DNA from: Gammaproteobacteria bacterium
GTDB taxonomy: Bacteria > Pseudomonadota > Gammaproteobacteria > UBA1113
Length of the DNA stretch: 64,000 nucleotides
Direction: 5' to 3'
Assembly (NCBI GenBank): GCA_021773295.1
Contig: JAJFKI010000052.1
Coordinates: forward strand, 1 to 64,000
Both the position numbers and the translations under genes were made by a program. The notes beneath the pieces were generated by a model. The model searched no databases, was not told the origin of the DNA, and saw only the letters and a list, made by a program, of their open reading frames with translations. Every line of letters begins with the position of its first letter. The stretch's first letter is position 1. Positions 1 through 11,086 of this stretch are shown in pieces.

Positions 1-192
1 GAAATGTTTGGTTTGTATGCCACCACAGGCAAAATTACTTCATTTGTAGGACCCTGGCTGGTAGCAAGCCTTACCTTAAAATTCGATAGCCAACGTGTCG
101 GAATGAGTGTAATTGTTCTATTTTATATAGTAGGAGCTATAATTTTAGGAATTGTCAATGAACCCAAAGGACACAGCCACACAACAGTTTGA
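1..192 (+). CDS. MFS transporter, C-terminal end (5' partial)
   Basis: Only the last 63 or so codons are in the window; the frame is open from base 1. The visible part has two hydrophobic segments, with GKITSFVGPWL followed by SQRVGMSVIVLFYIVGAIIL. That layout resembles the last helices of UMF1/Atg22-like major facilitator permeases, where a KxxxFxGP motif precedes the penultimate helix. The stop lies inside the next gene, overlapping it by 35 bases, so the two are probably co-transcribed. The substrate cannot be told from this piece. Confidence 0.6.
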   Translation, partial: EMFGLYATTGKITSFVGPWLVASLTLKFDSQRVGMSVIVLFYIVGAIILGIVNEPKGHSHTTV

Positions 193-2971
193 ACGTAAAT
201 TATTACTCTTGGTCGCAAATTTTTTAAAAGAATTAGGGGCAGAAAGAGCTCTGCGCAGTTTATCGGTTGATGCGTCTATTCAGCAAGATTTAGGCATTGA
301 TAGTTTAGGGAAAGTCGAGCTCATTTCTCGTATAAATCAGCAATTCAAAATCCAATTGCCAGAACAAGTTGTCGCCACCGCCGAAACCATTAAAGATTTG
401 TTAACTGCAATCATGGCAGCTAACCCCGCCATACGTTACAAAAAAAACGAATTTTCCCCACAAATATCACAATCCACCATAGCGTTTGAACAAGCCACTA
501 ACATCGTAGATTTATTCTATGAATACGCTGAAAAAACGCCGGATCGGCCACATATTTATTTTCGCCAAGAAGATGGTTTTGAACACATTATTAGTTACAG
601 CGAATTGTGTAAGCGCGCGAATGCATTTGCGGTTGGTTTACAACAAAAAGGTATAGAGTACGGTAGTAAGGTTGCTATCATGCTGCCGACCTGCGAAGAT
701 TTTTTCACCGCATTTATGGGAGCTTTTTTTGCTGGCTGTGTCCCCATTGCAATTTACCCACCTTACCAGTCGCACTTAATTGAAGAATATGTGCGGCGCG
801 AATCTAAAATATTACAAAATGCCGAAGCTAAAGTATTAATTACTTTTGACAAAGCCGATACCTTGGGAAAAATTATTAAATCATTTGTGCCCTGTTTGCA
901 ACTCGTTTCACAAGTAAAACCATTGATGATAGAAGGCGCCTTCGTAAAACGCACACTCATTAATGCTGATGATATTGCTCTAATTCAATATACTTCTGGC
1001 AGCACTGGCAACCCCAAGGGCATCCAATTGCAGCATAAACACATCATGAATAATATTACAGCCGCTTATAAACGCGTTAGTAATTGCTTGACGGATTCTT
1101 ATGTTAGCTGGCTACCTTTGTATCACGACATGGGGCTAGCATCCTGGTTAGGTATGATAATCTTTGGCGTCCCATTTACAATAATGACACCGTGGGCCTT
1201 TCTCAGCCGACCCGAAAACTGGCTGTGGGCCATACATTATCATCAAGCCACTCACTCTGCTGGACCCAACTTTTCTTACGAATTATGTATTAAAAAAATC
1301 ACCCCTGAGTCCATTGAAGGCTTAGATTTAAGTAGTTGGAAAGTCGGTTTTAATGGTGCCGAAGCCGTACAAGCTAACACCATTAAAAACTTTTATAAAA
1401 AATTTGCTCCCTATGGTTTAAAGCAAACTGTTATCAGCCCAGCCTATGGCCTCGCTGAATCAACAGTGGCATTAACCTTACCAAAAACACCCAGAGTCCC
1501 CATTATTGATAAAGTTAAGACAGATGCGTTTGAAACACATAATCGCGCTGTGCCAGCAACAAAAGATGATAAAAAATATTTAGAATTTGTGGGAGTCGGT
1601 GAAGTTATTGAAGGTCAAGAGATTCGAATTGTTGATGATAGTAATGAAGTATTACCTGATAGAACTATTGGTAGTATCCAGTTTCGTGGTACTTCTGCTA
1701 TGTTAGGATATTACAATAATCCAGAAGCAACTAACGCCGCTTTTCACGATGGTTGGTGGGATACAGGTGACTATGGATATATGGTAAATAAAGAATTGTA
1801 TATCACTGGTCGTAAAAAAGATTTAATCATCAAAGCTGGGCGCAATTTGGTACCAGAGGAAATAGAAGATTTAGCAAATCAAGTCGCGGGGATTCGTAAA
1901 GGTTGCACTGTAGCTTTTGGAATTACCGATGTATTTACAGCGACTGAAAAATTGGTCATCGTATGTGAAACCAGAGAAACCGATAAAACCAAACTGAAGG
2001 AAATGCAACAAAACGTTCGCACTAAAGTATTAGGAATGAAAGATATTGCTGCCGACGAAGTGACACTAACACACCCAGGCGGGGTCTTGAAAACTTCAAG
2101 TGGGAAATTAATGCGGGCAGCTACAAAAAAAGCTTACATAGATGGTGTGCTGACGAAAAAACACCATTCTGTGCAATGGCAAATTATCAAGTTAGGACTA
2201 AGTAGTGCAAAATCATTGTTACTATCTGGCATAAAAGGTATGGCTAAAGTATTTTATAGTACTTATCTTTACGTTTTAGTATTTTTAGTCATGGCTCCCA
2301 CCTGGGTATTACTGTGGTTTCTTCCACACACAACTGCAAGAGCTATGCTAAAATGCGCTGCTAAACTAATCATGTTGTTAAGCTTTTGTAGAACTTGTGT
2401 GCTCAACAAAAACACCAAAGCGTTTGATAGCAGTGTGATATATATTGCTAATCATTGTAGTTATATCGATGCCTTCGTATTACTCGCTTATTTACCGAGT
2501 AATATCATTTACGTTGCAAAAAAAGAATTATTAAAGACACCTATGATTGGCAGCTTTATAAAGAAACTTAAATACTTGACGGTTGATCGCAATAACTTTA
2601 ATGCATCCATCCATGATGCAGAGCAAATCAAACAAGCCATTGAGAAAAAGCGTTCTATTGTTATCTTTCCTGAAGGTACCTTTACCGCCTCACCAGGATT
2701 AAGAAGCTTTAAATTAGGCGCCTTTAAATTAGCCGTTGATACAGCAACACCTTTAGTACCCATTGCCATCTGTGGTACACGTAAAGTGTTGCGTAATAAC
2801 GACAAGCTTTTTATGCCAAATAAAATAAAATTAACCATTAACACACCCATCATACCTGCAGGTAACAGCTGGAATGATGTCATGGCAATAAAAAACTTAT
2901 CGCGCCAAATCATTGCTCAAGATTGTGGTGAGCCAATGTTAGATGTTATTGTGGCTGGACCTGAAACTTAG
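158..2971 (+). CDS. ACP - fatty acyl-AMP ligase - PlsC-type acyltransferase fusion
   Basis: About 937 residues in three domains. Residues 10-85 are an acyl carrier protein with the phosphopantetheine site DLGIDSLGKVEL (Ser about 49). Residues 100-660 are an AMP-forming acyl ligase with the signature YTSGSTGNPKG near 280 and an adenylation C-domain (GRKKDLIIKAGRNLVPEEIE). After hydrophobic segments (about 715-760) comes an acyltransferase with the NHCSYID motif near 765 and FPEGTF near 837. Such proteins activate a fatty acid, hold it on the ACP and pass it to a lysolipid or similar acceptor at the inner membrane. The ATG at 158 is chosen because TAGGA stands seven bases upstream; a TTG two codons earlier is possible. 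The exact lipid made is unknown. Confidence 0.85.
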   Translation: MNPKDTATQQFERKLLLLVANFLKELGAERALRSLSVDASIQQDLGIDSLGKVELISRINQQFKIQLPEQVVATAETIKDLLTAIMAANPAIRYKKNEFSPQISQSTIAFEQATNIVDLFYEYAEKTPDRPHIYFRQEDGFEHIISYSELCKRANAFAVGLQQKGIEYGSKVAIMLPTCEDFFTAFMGAFFAGCVPIAIYPPYQSHLIEEYVRRESKILQNAEAKVLITFDKADTLGKIIKSFVPCLQLVSQVKPLMIEGAFVKRTLINADDIALIQYTSGSTGNPKGIQLQHKHIMNNITAAYKRVSNCLTDSYVSWLPLYHDMGLASWLGMIIFGVPFTIMTPWAFLSRPENWLWAIHYHQATHSAGPNFSYELCIKKITPESIEGLDLSSWKVGFNGAEAVQANTIKNFYKKFAPYGLKQTVISPAYGLAESTVALTLPKTPRVPIIDKVKTDAFETHNRAVPATKDDKKYLEFVGVGEVIEGQEIRIVDDSNEVLPDRTIGSIQFRGTSAMLGYYNNPEATNAAFHDGWWDTGDYGYMVNKELYITGRKKDLIIKAGRNLVPEEIEDLANQVAGIRKGCTVAFGITDVFTATEKLVIVCETRETDKTKLKEMQQNVRTKVLGMKDIAADEVTLTHPGGVLKTSSGKLMRAATKKAYIDGVLTKKHHSVQWQIIKLGLSSAKSLLLSGIKGMAKVFYSTYLYVLVFLVMAPTWVLLWFLPHTTARAMLKCAAKLIMLLSFCRTCVLNKNTKAFDSSVIYIANHCSYIDAFVLLAYLPSNIIYVAKKELLKTPMIGSFIKKLKYLTVDRNNFNASIHDAEQIKQAIEKKRSIVIFPEGTFTASPGLRSFKLGAFKLAVDTATPLVPIAICGTRKVLRNNDKLFMPNKIKLTINTPIIPAGNSWNDVMAIKNLSRQIIAQDCGEPMLDVIVAGPET

Positions 2972-2989
2972 AAGGATATCAACATATCT

Positions 2990-4117
2990 ATGCCCATCAA
3001 TAGTAAAATTGCCATACTGGCGACGGGTGATGAAATCATCACAGGCGACATACTTAATACCAACACACAAAAAATGGCACAAGCCTTACAAGATAATCGC
3101 TTGACAGTGGGTTGGCATATGACAACACCGGATGACGATTCTGAGATCGAAATAGCTATTCATTTTTTATTACAACAACATGATGCGCTCATTATTACTG
3201 GGGGCCTTGGTCCAACGTCAGATGACCGGACACGCTTTGCGTTAGCTAATGCCATTGAAGAACCCTTAGCGTTTATCGACTCAGCCTGGGATAACATCGT
3301 GCAACGCTTGCAAAGCTTTAAATTAACCGTGCCTGATTCAAACCGCCAGCAAGCCCTATTTCCTAAAGAGGCAAGCATCATTCCAAATCCTCGTGGTACG
3401 GCTGCTGGTTGCATGGTTTGGCACCAAGGTAAAATGATTTTTATGTTACCTGGCCCTCCTGGTGAATGTCTACCCATGTTCTTAGACGTCGTCTTACCAC
3501 AATTAATTGATAACTTAGAAAAAAACAATTTAGCCTTACGCAAATGGCGCTTATTCGGTGTCGGCGAAAGTCATATCGCGCACCAGCTAGACGCTATTAT
3601 CCAAGACTTAGGAGCAAGCACTGGTTATCGGATTGATTATCCTTATATTGAATTTAAGGTATTCTTTCCCGAGGAAAAAGCAACAGAGCAATTATGGCAA
3701 CAAGTGCATCATTTAGTTGATCCCTATCTATTGAGTCATCATCATCTCAAAGCCTCTGAATTATTAGTTAATACGCTCTGCGCTTATGATGGTATTGTCG
3801 CCATTGATGATCATGCCACGGGAGGCCGCCTAGCTAGCACAATCTTAAAACCTAGCTGTGCTAAAGCGCTGGTGTTTCGACCGCTTAATACCGTTGAAAA
3901 TGCAAGCTTAAGTGTTGAAGTTACCGGTTTAAAAGAATTATGGGAACATAAAACCACGCCTGGTGAAACACAATTAAATCTCACTTTTTTCAATGAGGAT
4001 AGGAAAGAAACTCAAGCATATACTTTGCCTTTTCGACACTCTCGGGTTTTAAATTACGCAGTCGAATTAATTTGCCATGAAATACTACAACGATTAGGAG
4101 CTATTAAACATGACTGA
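2990..4117 (+). CDS. CinA-like protein with degenerate amidase domain
   Basis: The N-terminal 170 residues are a clear CinA/MoaB-type domain: ILATGDEIITGDILNTNTQ, ITGGLGPTSDD and MLPGPPGEC are its hallmarks. In the family this part acts as an ADP-ribose pyrophosphatase or molybdopterin-binding-like fold. The C-terminal part (about 255-375) lies where the nicotinamide-nucleotide amidase (PncC) domain should be, but the ESCTGG catalytic motif reads DDHATGG, so the catalytic serine seems lost. The gene starts 18 bases after the acyl ligase and overlaps the thioesterase by eight bases, so an operon is likely. Start ATG 2990 follows AGAAGGA at a long spacing. Confidence 0.8.
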   Translation: MPINSKIAILATGDEIITGDILNTNTQKMAQALQDNRLTVGWHMTTPDDDSEIEIAIHFLLQQHDALIITGGLGPTSDDRTRFALANAIEEPLAFIDSAWDNIVQRLQSFKLTVPDSNRQQALFPKEASIIPNPRGTAAGCMVWHQGKMIFMLPGPPGECLPMFLDVVLPQLIDNLEKNNLALRKWRLFGVGESHIAHQLDAIIQDLGASTGYRIDYPYIEFKVFFPEEKATEQLWQQVHHLVDPYLLSHHHLKASELLVNTLCAYDGIVAIDDHATGGRLASTILKPSCAKALVFRPLNTVENASLSVEVTGLKELWEHKTTPGETQLNLTFFNEDRKETQAYTLPFRHSRVLNYAVELICHEILQRLGAIKHD

Positions 4118-4520
4118 TAGACAATTTGCTTTAGCCATAACGCTGCCTATGATGTGGGGAGACATGGATTCACAAATGCACATGAATAATGTGCAATTTT
4201 TTAAATATTGCGAACAGGTACGTGCAGAATGGCTGGTCAAAATAGGCTGCCCATTAGTACCAACACCAAACTTTGGCTTATTGCTAGTCACTACTTCTCT
4301 CGCTTATCTCAAACCCATTAGTTACCCCAATGATATCACCGTAAAATTATACGTAGGACCTCCCGGCCGCAGTAGTTTCATGACTTATTATGAATTTTTA
4401 GTCAAAGATGATCCTGAAATCCTCTATGCCCAAGGCGATGGTAAAATTGTTTGTTTCAACCCATCTACTCAAAAATCAGTCCCTATACCTGAGCATATAA
4501 AAAATAATTTATTTAAATGA
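4110..4520 (+). CDS. YbgC/4HBT-family acyl-CoA thioesterase
   Basis: 136 residues, the usual length for a single hotdog-fold thioesterase. The N-terminal motif WGDMDSQMHMNNVQFFKY matches the 4-hydroxybenzoyl-CoA thioesterase pattern, where the Asp in the D(M/Q)xxHxNN stretch is catalytic. The product probably hydrolyses an acyl-CoA or acyl-ACP thioester, which fits its position in one run with the acyl ligase fusion. AGGAG stands nine bases before the ATG. The substrate chain is not readable from sequence. Confidence 0.8.
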   Translation: MTDRQFALAITLPMMWGDMDSQMHMNNVQFFKYCEQVRAEWLVKIGCPLVPTPNFGLLLVTTSLAYLKPISYPNDITVKLYVGPPGRSSFMTYYEFLVKDDPEILYAQGDGKIVCFNPSTQKSVPIPEHIKNNLFK

Positions 4521-4529
4521 GGGATGTTC

Positions 4530-4561
4530 TTAAGAGTGCCTTAATCTTAAAAAAACAATAT
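4530..4561 (+). promoter_or_regulatory. PmrA-box-like promoter of the cNMP/phosphorylase-like gene
   Basis: Half sites TTAAG (4530-4534) and TTAAT (4541-4545) lie 11 bases apart, then ten bases, then CAATAT (4556-4561) as a poor -10. The layout matches the PmrA box (cTTAATatT, N2, cTTAATatT) known from Legionella and Coxiella. The -10 is the weakest of the set. Confidence 0.5.
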
Positions 4562-4608
4562 TCCAAACATCGTCTATATTAAGATGAAAGATAATAAAAA
4601 GAGGGGTT

Positions 4609-6621
4609 ATGCAGCGCAGTATTCTTAACGATATTACGCCCTTTAGTTATTTAACAGAAAAGCAAAAGCAAGATCTGTGGCGTAAATCTGAAATAGTGAC
4701 TTATAAAAATGGCGACATAATCTGTTCCATAGATGACCACGCCATCGATTTTTTATTTATCCTTATATCCGGTGCCGTAAAAGTAAAATCTGGAAGAAAG
4801 ATCCTAAGTCACATCGTAGCACCATCTTACTTTGGCGAATTATCTGTCTTTTTCCACCAACCTCGTCTCGCCAATATCTATGCTGAAAATGATATCACCT
4901 GCTTAGTGGTCAAAGGTGTTATTATAAAAGAACTTGTGCACCAAAATGTTTCGTTTTCTACAGCGTTTTCATCCGCTATCCATAATAAACTCAGAATATT
5001 CCAAGACTACGATAGTTTTATTGCTCGCCTTGTCAATAAAAAAGATGAAGGTTTCTTACGAATGGCAGATGTGGTTGAAGTCTATAAAAAATTAAACCCA
5101 ATTTTACATCCATATTCCAACTCTGACGAAATAGACTTTCACGCACTAAAATACGTTATTCCAAGGTTACCCGACGGGATCACTCATCTTTCTCATATTT
5201 ACTTAGTAGAAGATCTTCCTTCACTGATAGGGGAGTTAAAATTCGAAAATAAATTCGATAGATTACGGGGGAAAAAACGAGTTTTTTTACCCTTACTTCC
5301 TGGGAAAATTTTAATTAATTTATTAGATGACTTATCTGATTATATTGCTATCATAACAAAACTTTGTGTTTATTATATCGAAACAAAAAAGCTGCGCGCT
5401 CGATTTTTTGCTGGCCATAAAAAATATGAGTTTTTCCAAAGATACTACCAATATAAAACCTCAGGCAATAAGCACAATCATTCTTTTGAAAAATTATTGC
5501 CCTATACCGCACATGAAAAAAAAGAATTAAAAGCAATTTTCGGCGAAAACTATTACGATGCAATTTACGAAATTTTAGGTCAAGGTGGTGAAATTAATTT
5601 AAGTATACGTAAACAAGTGATGCGTTACTATATTCTTGCTAATGAAACATGGATTAATCAAATTAGGCATGCATTCGTTGATTTTCTTGGTGAAAATATT
5701 TTAGATAGTTCATTAGACATTCACATTATTTCCAGCAATACACACTCTGTCAATAATATTTTATCTGGGTGGCTACAGCATCATAAGAATGAAATTTTAA
5801 AATGGGCTAGCGCTAATGTTCATGATATAGATAATATAGAAAACACATATGATAAATTATACCTTGCAGCAATGCATTGGTTTAAAGCATTCCCTGACAA
5901 GCTAAAAGATCGCTCCGAGCACGATTTAAAGCATGGGATAAAATATATTAATGATGTTGCGCTAACTGGCATTGATATTAGTATTATCGATCTTGATAAA
6001 CTAGATGATTTACGCGATCCTGACTTAATAAAAATGAAGAAAAAGCAACGTAAAACGATTATTATTAACGTTGACTACGGCTACGGCAGACAATCTCAAG
6101 TTTTAATGCACAATTTAATATTATTATTTTCACATCATATTCGCAGTATTTCAATTATGGGCAAATGTGGCGGCATCATTGGTAACCGTGGTGAATTAAT
6201 TATTCCTGACTTCATTATGCCACAATTTAATAATACATTACAAAACTTAAAAATGAATGATCTTTCCTTTGATGATTTTAAAGATCTAAATTGGGATCGA
6301 CCCATTCATCGAGGAACGATGTTAACAGTGTTAGGAACTTTAATGCAAAGCCATGTGATGCTACAATATTACAAACTGTTTTGGAGTGCCGTTGGCATGG
6401 AAATGGAAGGAAGTTATTACTTGGATGAAATCAAAAAAGCCATCATTAATAATAACATCCCAGATGATGTTAAAATTCGATTTATCTATTATATTTCTGA
6501 TAACCCATCCAACCCTCATGAAAGTTTATCCAGACGATTAAGTTATGAGGAAGGTGGCCCTGCTGTTTATACCATTACGCGCGCCATTGTTAATAAAATT
6601 TTTGCGGATACAGGCGAATAA
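4609..6621 (+). CDS. Cyclic-nucleotide-binding domain fused to nucleoside-phosphorylase-like domain
   Basis: 670 residues. Residues 1-130 resemble a CRP-type cyclic-nucleotide-binding domain, with the cassette GELSVFFHQPRLANIYA in the place of the usual GExxLLxxxPRxAxxxA. Residues 130-475 are a long, mostly helical stretch with no domain I recognise. Residues 482-665 look like the purine-nucleoside-phosphorylase/MTA-nucleosidase fold: IMGKCGGIIGNRGELIIPDF is like its GxxGGL..xxGDxVI segment and GMEMEGSYYLDEI like its VDMEGAA segment. No helix-turn-helix follows the sensor domain, so it is not a plain CRP regulator. A nucleotide-sensing enzyme is an inference. RBS AGAGGGG precedes the ATG. Confidence 0.6.
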   Translation: MQRSILNDITPFSYLTEKQKQDLWRKSEIVTYKNGDIICSIDDHAIDFLFILISGAVKVKSGRKILSHIVAPSYFGELSVFFHQPRLANIYAENDITCLVVKGVIIKELVHQNVSFSTAFSSAIHNKLRIFQDYDSFIARLVNKKDEGFLRMADVVEVYKKLNPILHPYSNSDEIDFHALKYVIPRLPDGITHLSHIYLVEDLPSLIGELKFENKFDRLRGKKRVFLPLLPGKILINLLDDLSDYIAIITKLCVYYIETKKLRARFFAGHKKYEFFQRYYQYKTSGNKHNHSFEKLLPYTAHEKKELKAIFGENYYDAIYEILGQGGEINLSIRKQVMRYYILANETWINQIRHAFVDFLGENILDSSLDIHIISSNTHSVNNILSGWLQHHKNEILKWASANVHDIDNIENTYDKLYLAAMHWFKAFPDKLKDRSEHDLKHGIKYINDVALTGIDISIIDLDKLDDLRDPDLIKMKKKQRKTIIINVDYGYGRQSQVLMHNLILLFSHHIRSISIMGKCGGIIGNRGELIIPDFIMPQFNNTLQNLKMNDLSFDDFKDLNWDRPIHRGTMLTVLGTLMQSHVMLQYYKLFWSAVGMEMEGSYYLDEIKKAIINNNIPDDVKIRFIYYISDNPSNPHESLSRRLSYEEGGPAVYTITRAIVNKIFADTGE

Positions 6622-6622
6622 A

Positions 6623-7231
6623 ATGTCAGTTTTAAATGACATACTTAACAATAATACTAATCCAAAAGGTTGCTATTGTTTCGTTTGTGGCAGCCAAGAG
6701 GTTAAAAAAGTAGTGACGACTAATGGCGAAGAATTTGTCTGCAAGCATCAACATCAGTCACCACGCATTTATCTTTTCGATGGTCGTGCCATACAACACA
6801 TAGAGCAAGGTGAGCTGGTTCATGAAACTGCAGGTGCAGTTATAAAACGAAAACTCGATGATAACACTCTCTATTTATTATTCTTAAGAAGAAAATTTCC
6901 CTTCCAATACACCATCCCCGCTGGTCACTTAGAATATGATGAATCCCCTATTGAATGTGTCAAACGAGAAGTATTAGAAGAAACCGGATTAAACACAGTC
7001 TCCATCAATCCAACCCCAGGCAAACCTTTACGCTTAACCGATCCCTGCCGCCGCGGCGCTGACGTCCACTATTGGCACCTCTTCACCGTAGAAACAACTG
7101 GCGAACCTCGCCTATCCGACGAAGGCCGCATCATCGGCTGGTACACGCTTGATGAAATCATGCAGCTAAAAACTCAGGAATTATTAACAGAACCAGTCCG
7201 TAAAATCTTTAACGAACTTTTTTACAAATAA
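6623..7231 (+). CDS. Nudix hydrolase with N-terminal zinc-ribbon-like segment
   Basis: 202 residues. The Nudix box is complete at about 113-135 (GHLEYDESPIECVKREVLEE followed by TGL), giving the metal-binding REVLEE core, so the enzyme should hydrolyse a nucleoside diphosphate linked to another group. The N-terminus has CYCFVCG and, 20 residues later, CKHQHQ, which could hold a zinc ion as in NudC-like enzymes. The ATG at 6623 begins one base after the stop of the upstream gene; an earlier in-frame start would lie inside that gene. Substrate unknown. Confidence 0.82.
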   Translation: MSVLNDILNNNTNPKGCYCFVCGSQEVKKVVTTNGEEFVCKHQHQSPRIYLFDGRAIQHIEQGELVHETAGAVIKRKLDDNTLYLLFLRRKFPFQYTIPAGHLEYDESPIECVKREVLEETGLNTVSINPTPGKPLRLTDPCRRGADVHYWHLFTVETTGEPRLSDEGRIIGWYTLDEIMQLKTQELLTEPVRKIFNELFYK

Positions 7232-7235
7232 GGCT

Positions 7236-7396
7236 ATAGTGATTACAGATGAAAATGCGACATTAAGGCGATTTGATGTTTGCCCCCTTTGGACGTTAGA
7301 AATGCAGGTAATAGCCGGTCTATTGCCAAATTTCTAACGTCCAAAAGGGGTAAAAAGCAATAGCATTCATGTCGCATTTTCATCTGTGATGGGTCT
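7236..7396. repeat. Nested foldback between convergent nudix and tadA genes
   Basis: The outer arms (7236-7263 and 7369-7396) are near-complementary and carry the dispersed motif CAGATGAAAATGCGACAT. The inner arms pair GGACGTTAGAAAT (7291-7303) with ATTTCTAACGTCC (7330-7342), extended by CCCCTTT/AAAAGGGG. The loop is 26 bases. The element sits between two converging genes and could end transcription from both sides, but it lacks a clean T tract. Confidence 0.75.
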
Positions 7397-7404
7397 ATGG
7401 TCTA

Positions 7405-7860
7405 TCAGCGCCGTGCCTTAAAAAACGCTTTCAATCGTTCACTGGCAGCTTCTGCGAGGACGCCTGAAGTAAGTTCAATGCGGTGATTGAGTTGTGGGTG
7501 GTGGGCAATATTGCAAAGTGTACCAGCAGCGCCAGAATTTGGATCATTAGCAGCAAAGACTAAGCGTTTGATGCGGGCGTGAACCATCGCACCGGCGCAC
7601 ATGGGGCATGGTTCTAGGGTGACATAAAGTGTTGTGCCAAGGAGGCGGTAATTATTTTGTGTATTACACGCTTGGCGGATGGCAATGATTTCAGCGTGGG
7701 CTGTGGGATCATTGCTGGCAATGGGTTGGTTGTATCCTTCAGCAATGATTTCGTTTTCATGAACAATGACAGCGCCAATGGGGACTTCACCTAGTTGTTG
7801 TGCGCGTTCGGCTAACACTAGCGCGCGTTGCATCCAGTGCTCATCTATGTTTACTCCCAT
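7405..7860 (-). CDS. tadA: tRNA-specific adenosine deaminase
   Basis: 151 residues, typical for TadA. The zinc and catalytic motifs are present: [10 protein letters not shown] (His ligand and catalytic Glu) and PCPMCAGAM (two Cys ligands). TadA converts A34 of tRNA-Arg to inosine. It overlaps the end of guaA by ten bases and is likely translated from the same message. Confidence 0.93.
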   Translation of the reverse strand: MGVNIDEHWMQRALVLAERAQQLGEVPIGAVIVHENEIIAEGYNQPIASNDPTAHAEIIAIRQACNTQNNYRLLGTTLYVTLEPCPMCAGAMVHARIKRLVFAANDPNSGAAGTLCNIAHHPQLNHRIELTSGVLAEAASERLKAFFKARR

Positions 7861-9425
7861 TCAATTGTGGCTGGCGGTTTGCCGGAAATATCATAGGTCA
7901 CACGGGAAATACCGGCGACTTCATTGATGATACGATTGGACACTTTTCCTAGAAACTCATAAGGTAAATGCGCCCAGTGTGCCGTCATAAAGTCTACGGT
8001 TTCAACAGCTCTTAAAGAAACGACGTAATCATACTTGCGCGCATCGCCCATCACACCAACAGATTTTACGGGTATGAATACCACGAAAGCTTGGCTAATT
8101 TTGTGGTACAAATCAGCGTCGTATAATTCCTCAATGAAAATGTTATCAGCCTTACGAAGTAAGTCAGCAAATTCTTTTTTCACTTCACCGAGAATCCTCA
8201 CCCCCAAACCTGGGCCGGGGAATGGATGACGGTATAACATTTCATAGGGTAATCCTAATTCTAAACCGACTTTACGCACTTCATCTTTGAATAATTCTCG
8301 GATGGGCTCAACGAGTTCCATGTTCATGTCATCAGGCAAGCCGCCAACGTTATGGTGTGATTTAATCACGTGGCTTTTGCCGGAAACACCCGCTGATTCA
8401 ATCACGTCAGGATAAATCGTTCCTTGCGCTAACCATTTGGCATCATTGTTTAATTTCGCTTGTTCTTCGAAGATTTTTACGAATAAGTTGCCTATGACTT
8501 TGCGCTTATCTTCTGGGCAGCTAACCCCTACTAAGGCTTGCAAGAAACGTTCTTCAGCGTTTATTGCCACAACCTGGACGCCCATGTGCTTCGTAAAGGT
8601 TTTCATCACTTGTTCAGCTTCATTTAAACGTAATAGACCTGTATCAACAAACACACAAGTGAGTTGATCACCGATAGCTTTATGTAATAATGCTGCCACC
8701 ACGGATGAGTCCACACCACCAGATAACCCAAGAATAACCTTGTCTTGACCAACGGTTTTTTTAATTCTGGCAAGGCTATCATCAATGATATTGCTTGGGT
8801 TCCATAAAGATTCACAGCCACAAATATCATGAACGAAGCGCTCAATAATACGCTTTCCTTGCTTGGTATGAGTCACTTCTGGATGAAATTGTAAGCCATA
8901 AAAATGGCGAGAATTATCAGCCATTGCCGCAATGGGCGCATTGACTGTGGTAGCAGTGACTTTAAAACCTTCTGGCAAACTAACCACGCGATCGCCGTGG
9001 CTCATCCATACGTCTAAAAGCGCTTGTCCTTTATCATTTAAATTGTCTTCAATATCATTTAATAATTTTGAATGTCCATAGATTTCTAATTGGGCGTAAC
9101 CAAATTCACGATGCGCAGATGACGCGACGACACCGCCTAACTGTTGCGCCATTGCTTGCATGCCGTAACATATCCCTAAGACTGGGCAGCCTAGTTCAAA
9201 GACGATGGTGGGTACACGGTGGGTGCTCATATCAGTGACCGTTTCAGGACCGCCAGATACAATAATTCCGTCAGGGGCAAATTGTTCAATGTCTTTTGCG
9301 TCTACATCGCATGGGAGCAATTCACAATAAACACCCGCATCGCGCACGCGCCGTGCGATGAGTTGCGCGTATTGCGAACCGAAGTCTAGGATGAGTAATC
9401 GTTGTGTATGAATATTTTTTGTCAT
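7851..9425 (-). CDS. guaA: GMP synthase (glutamine-hydrolysing)
   Basis: 524 residues, full length. The N-terminal class I glutamine amidotransferase has Cys86 (GICYGMQAM) and the His181/Glu183 pair ([11 protein letters not shown]). The ATP-pyrophosphatase domain has the PP-loop LSGGVDSS at about 234-241. The C-terminus ends PPATIEWE, the usual end of the family. It makes GMP from XMP, the step after guaB, whose gene lies 28 bases upstream in the same direction. Confidence 0.97.
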   Translation of the reverse strand: MTKNIHTQRLLILDFGSQYAQLIARRVRDAGVYCELLPCDVDAKDIEQFAPDGIIVSGGPETVTDMSTHRVPTIVFELGCPVLGICYGMQAMAQQLGGVVASSAHREFGYAQLEIYGHSKLLNDIEDNLNDKGQALLDVWMSHGDRVVSLPEGFKVTATTVNAPIAAMADNSRHFYGLQFHPEVTHTKQGKRIIERFVHDICGCESLWNPSNIIDDSLARIKKTVGQDKVILGLSGGVDSSVVAALLHKAIGDQLTCVFVDTGLLRLNEAEQVMKTFTKHMGVQVVAINAEERFLQALVGVSCPEDKRKVIGNLFVKIFEEQAKLNNDAKWLAQGTIYPDVIESAGVSGKSHVIKSHHNVGGLPDDMNMELVEPIRELFKDEVRKVGLELGLPYEMLYRHPFPGPGLGVRILGEVKKEFADLLRKADNIFIEELYDADLYHKISQAFVVFIPVKSVGVMGDARKYDYVVSLRAVETVDFMTAHWAHLPYEFLGKVSNRIINEVAGISRVTYDISGKPPATIEWE

Positions 9426-9453
9426 TTTAAATTTCCTAAAAATTATAGGGTAA

Positions 9454-10959
<1,506 letters not shown>

Positions 10960-11086
10960 TTATAGATACATTTGCCGCAGAATACCAGGCTGACCGCCAT
11001 TTTTGTCAGCGTTATATCGTTTGCTATTGCTCTTAAGGCCATTAATTTTATACTATGGTCTTAAAACAATGATCAGGAGAATAAAC

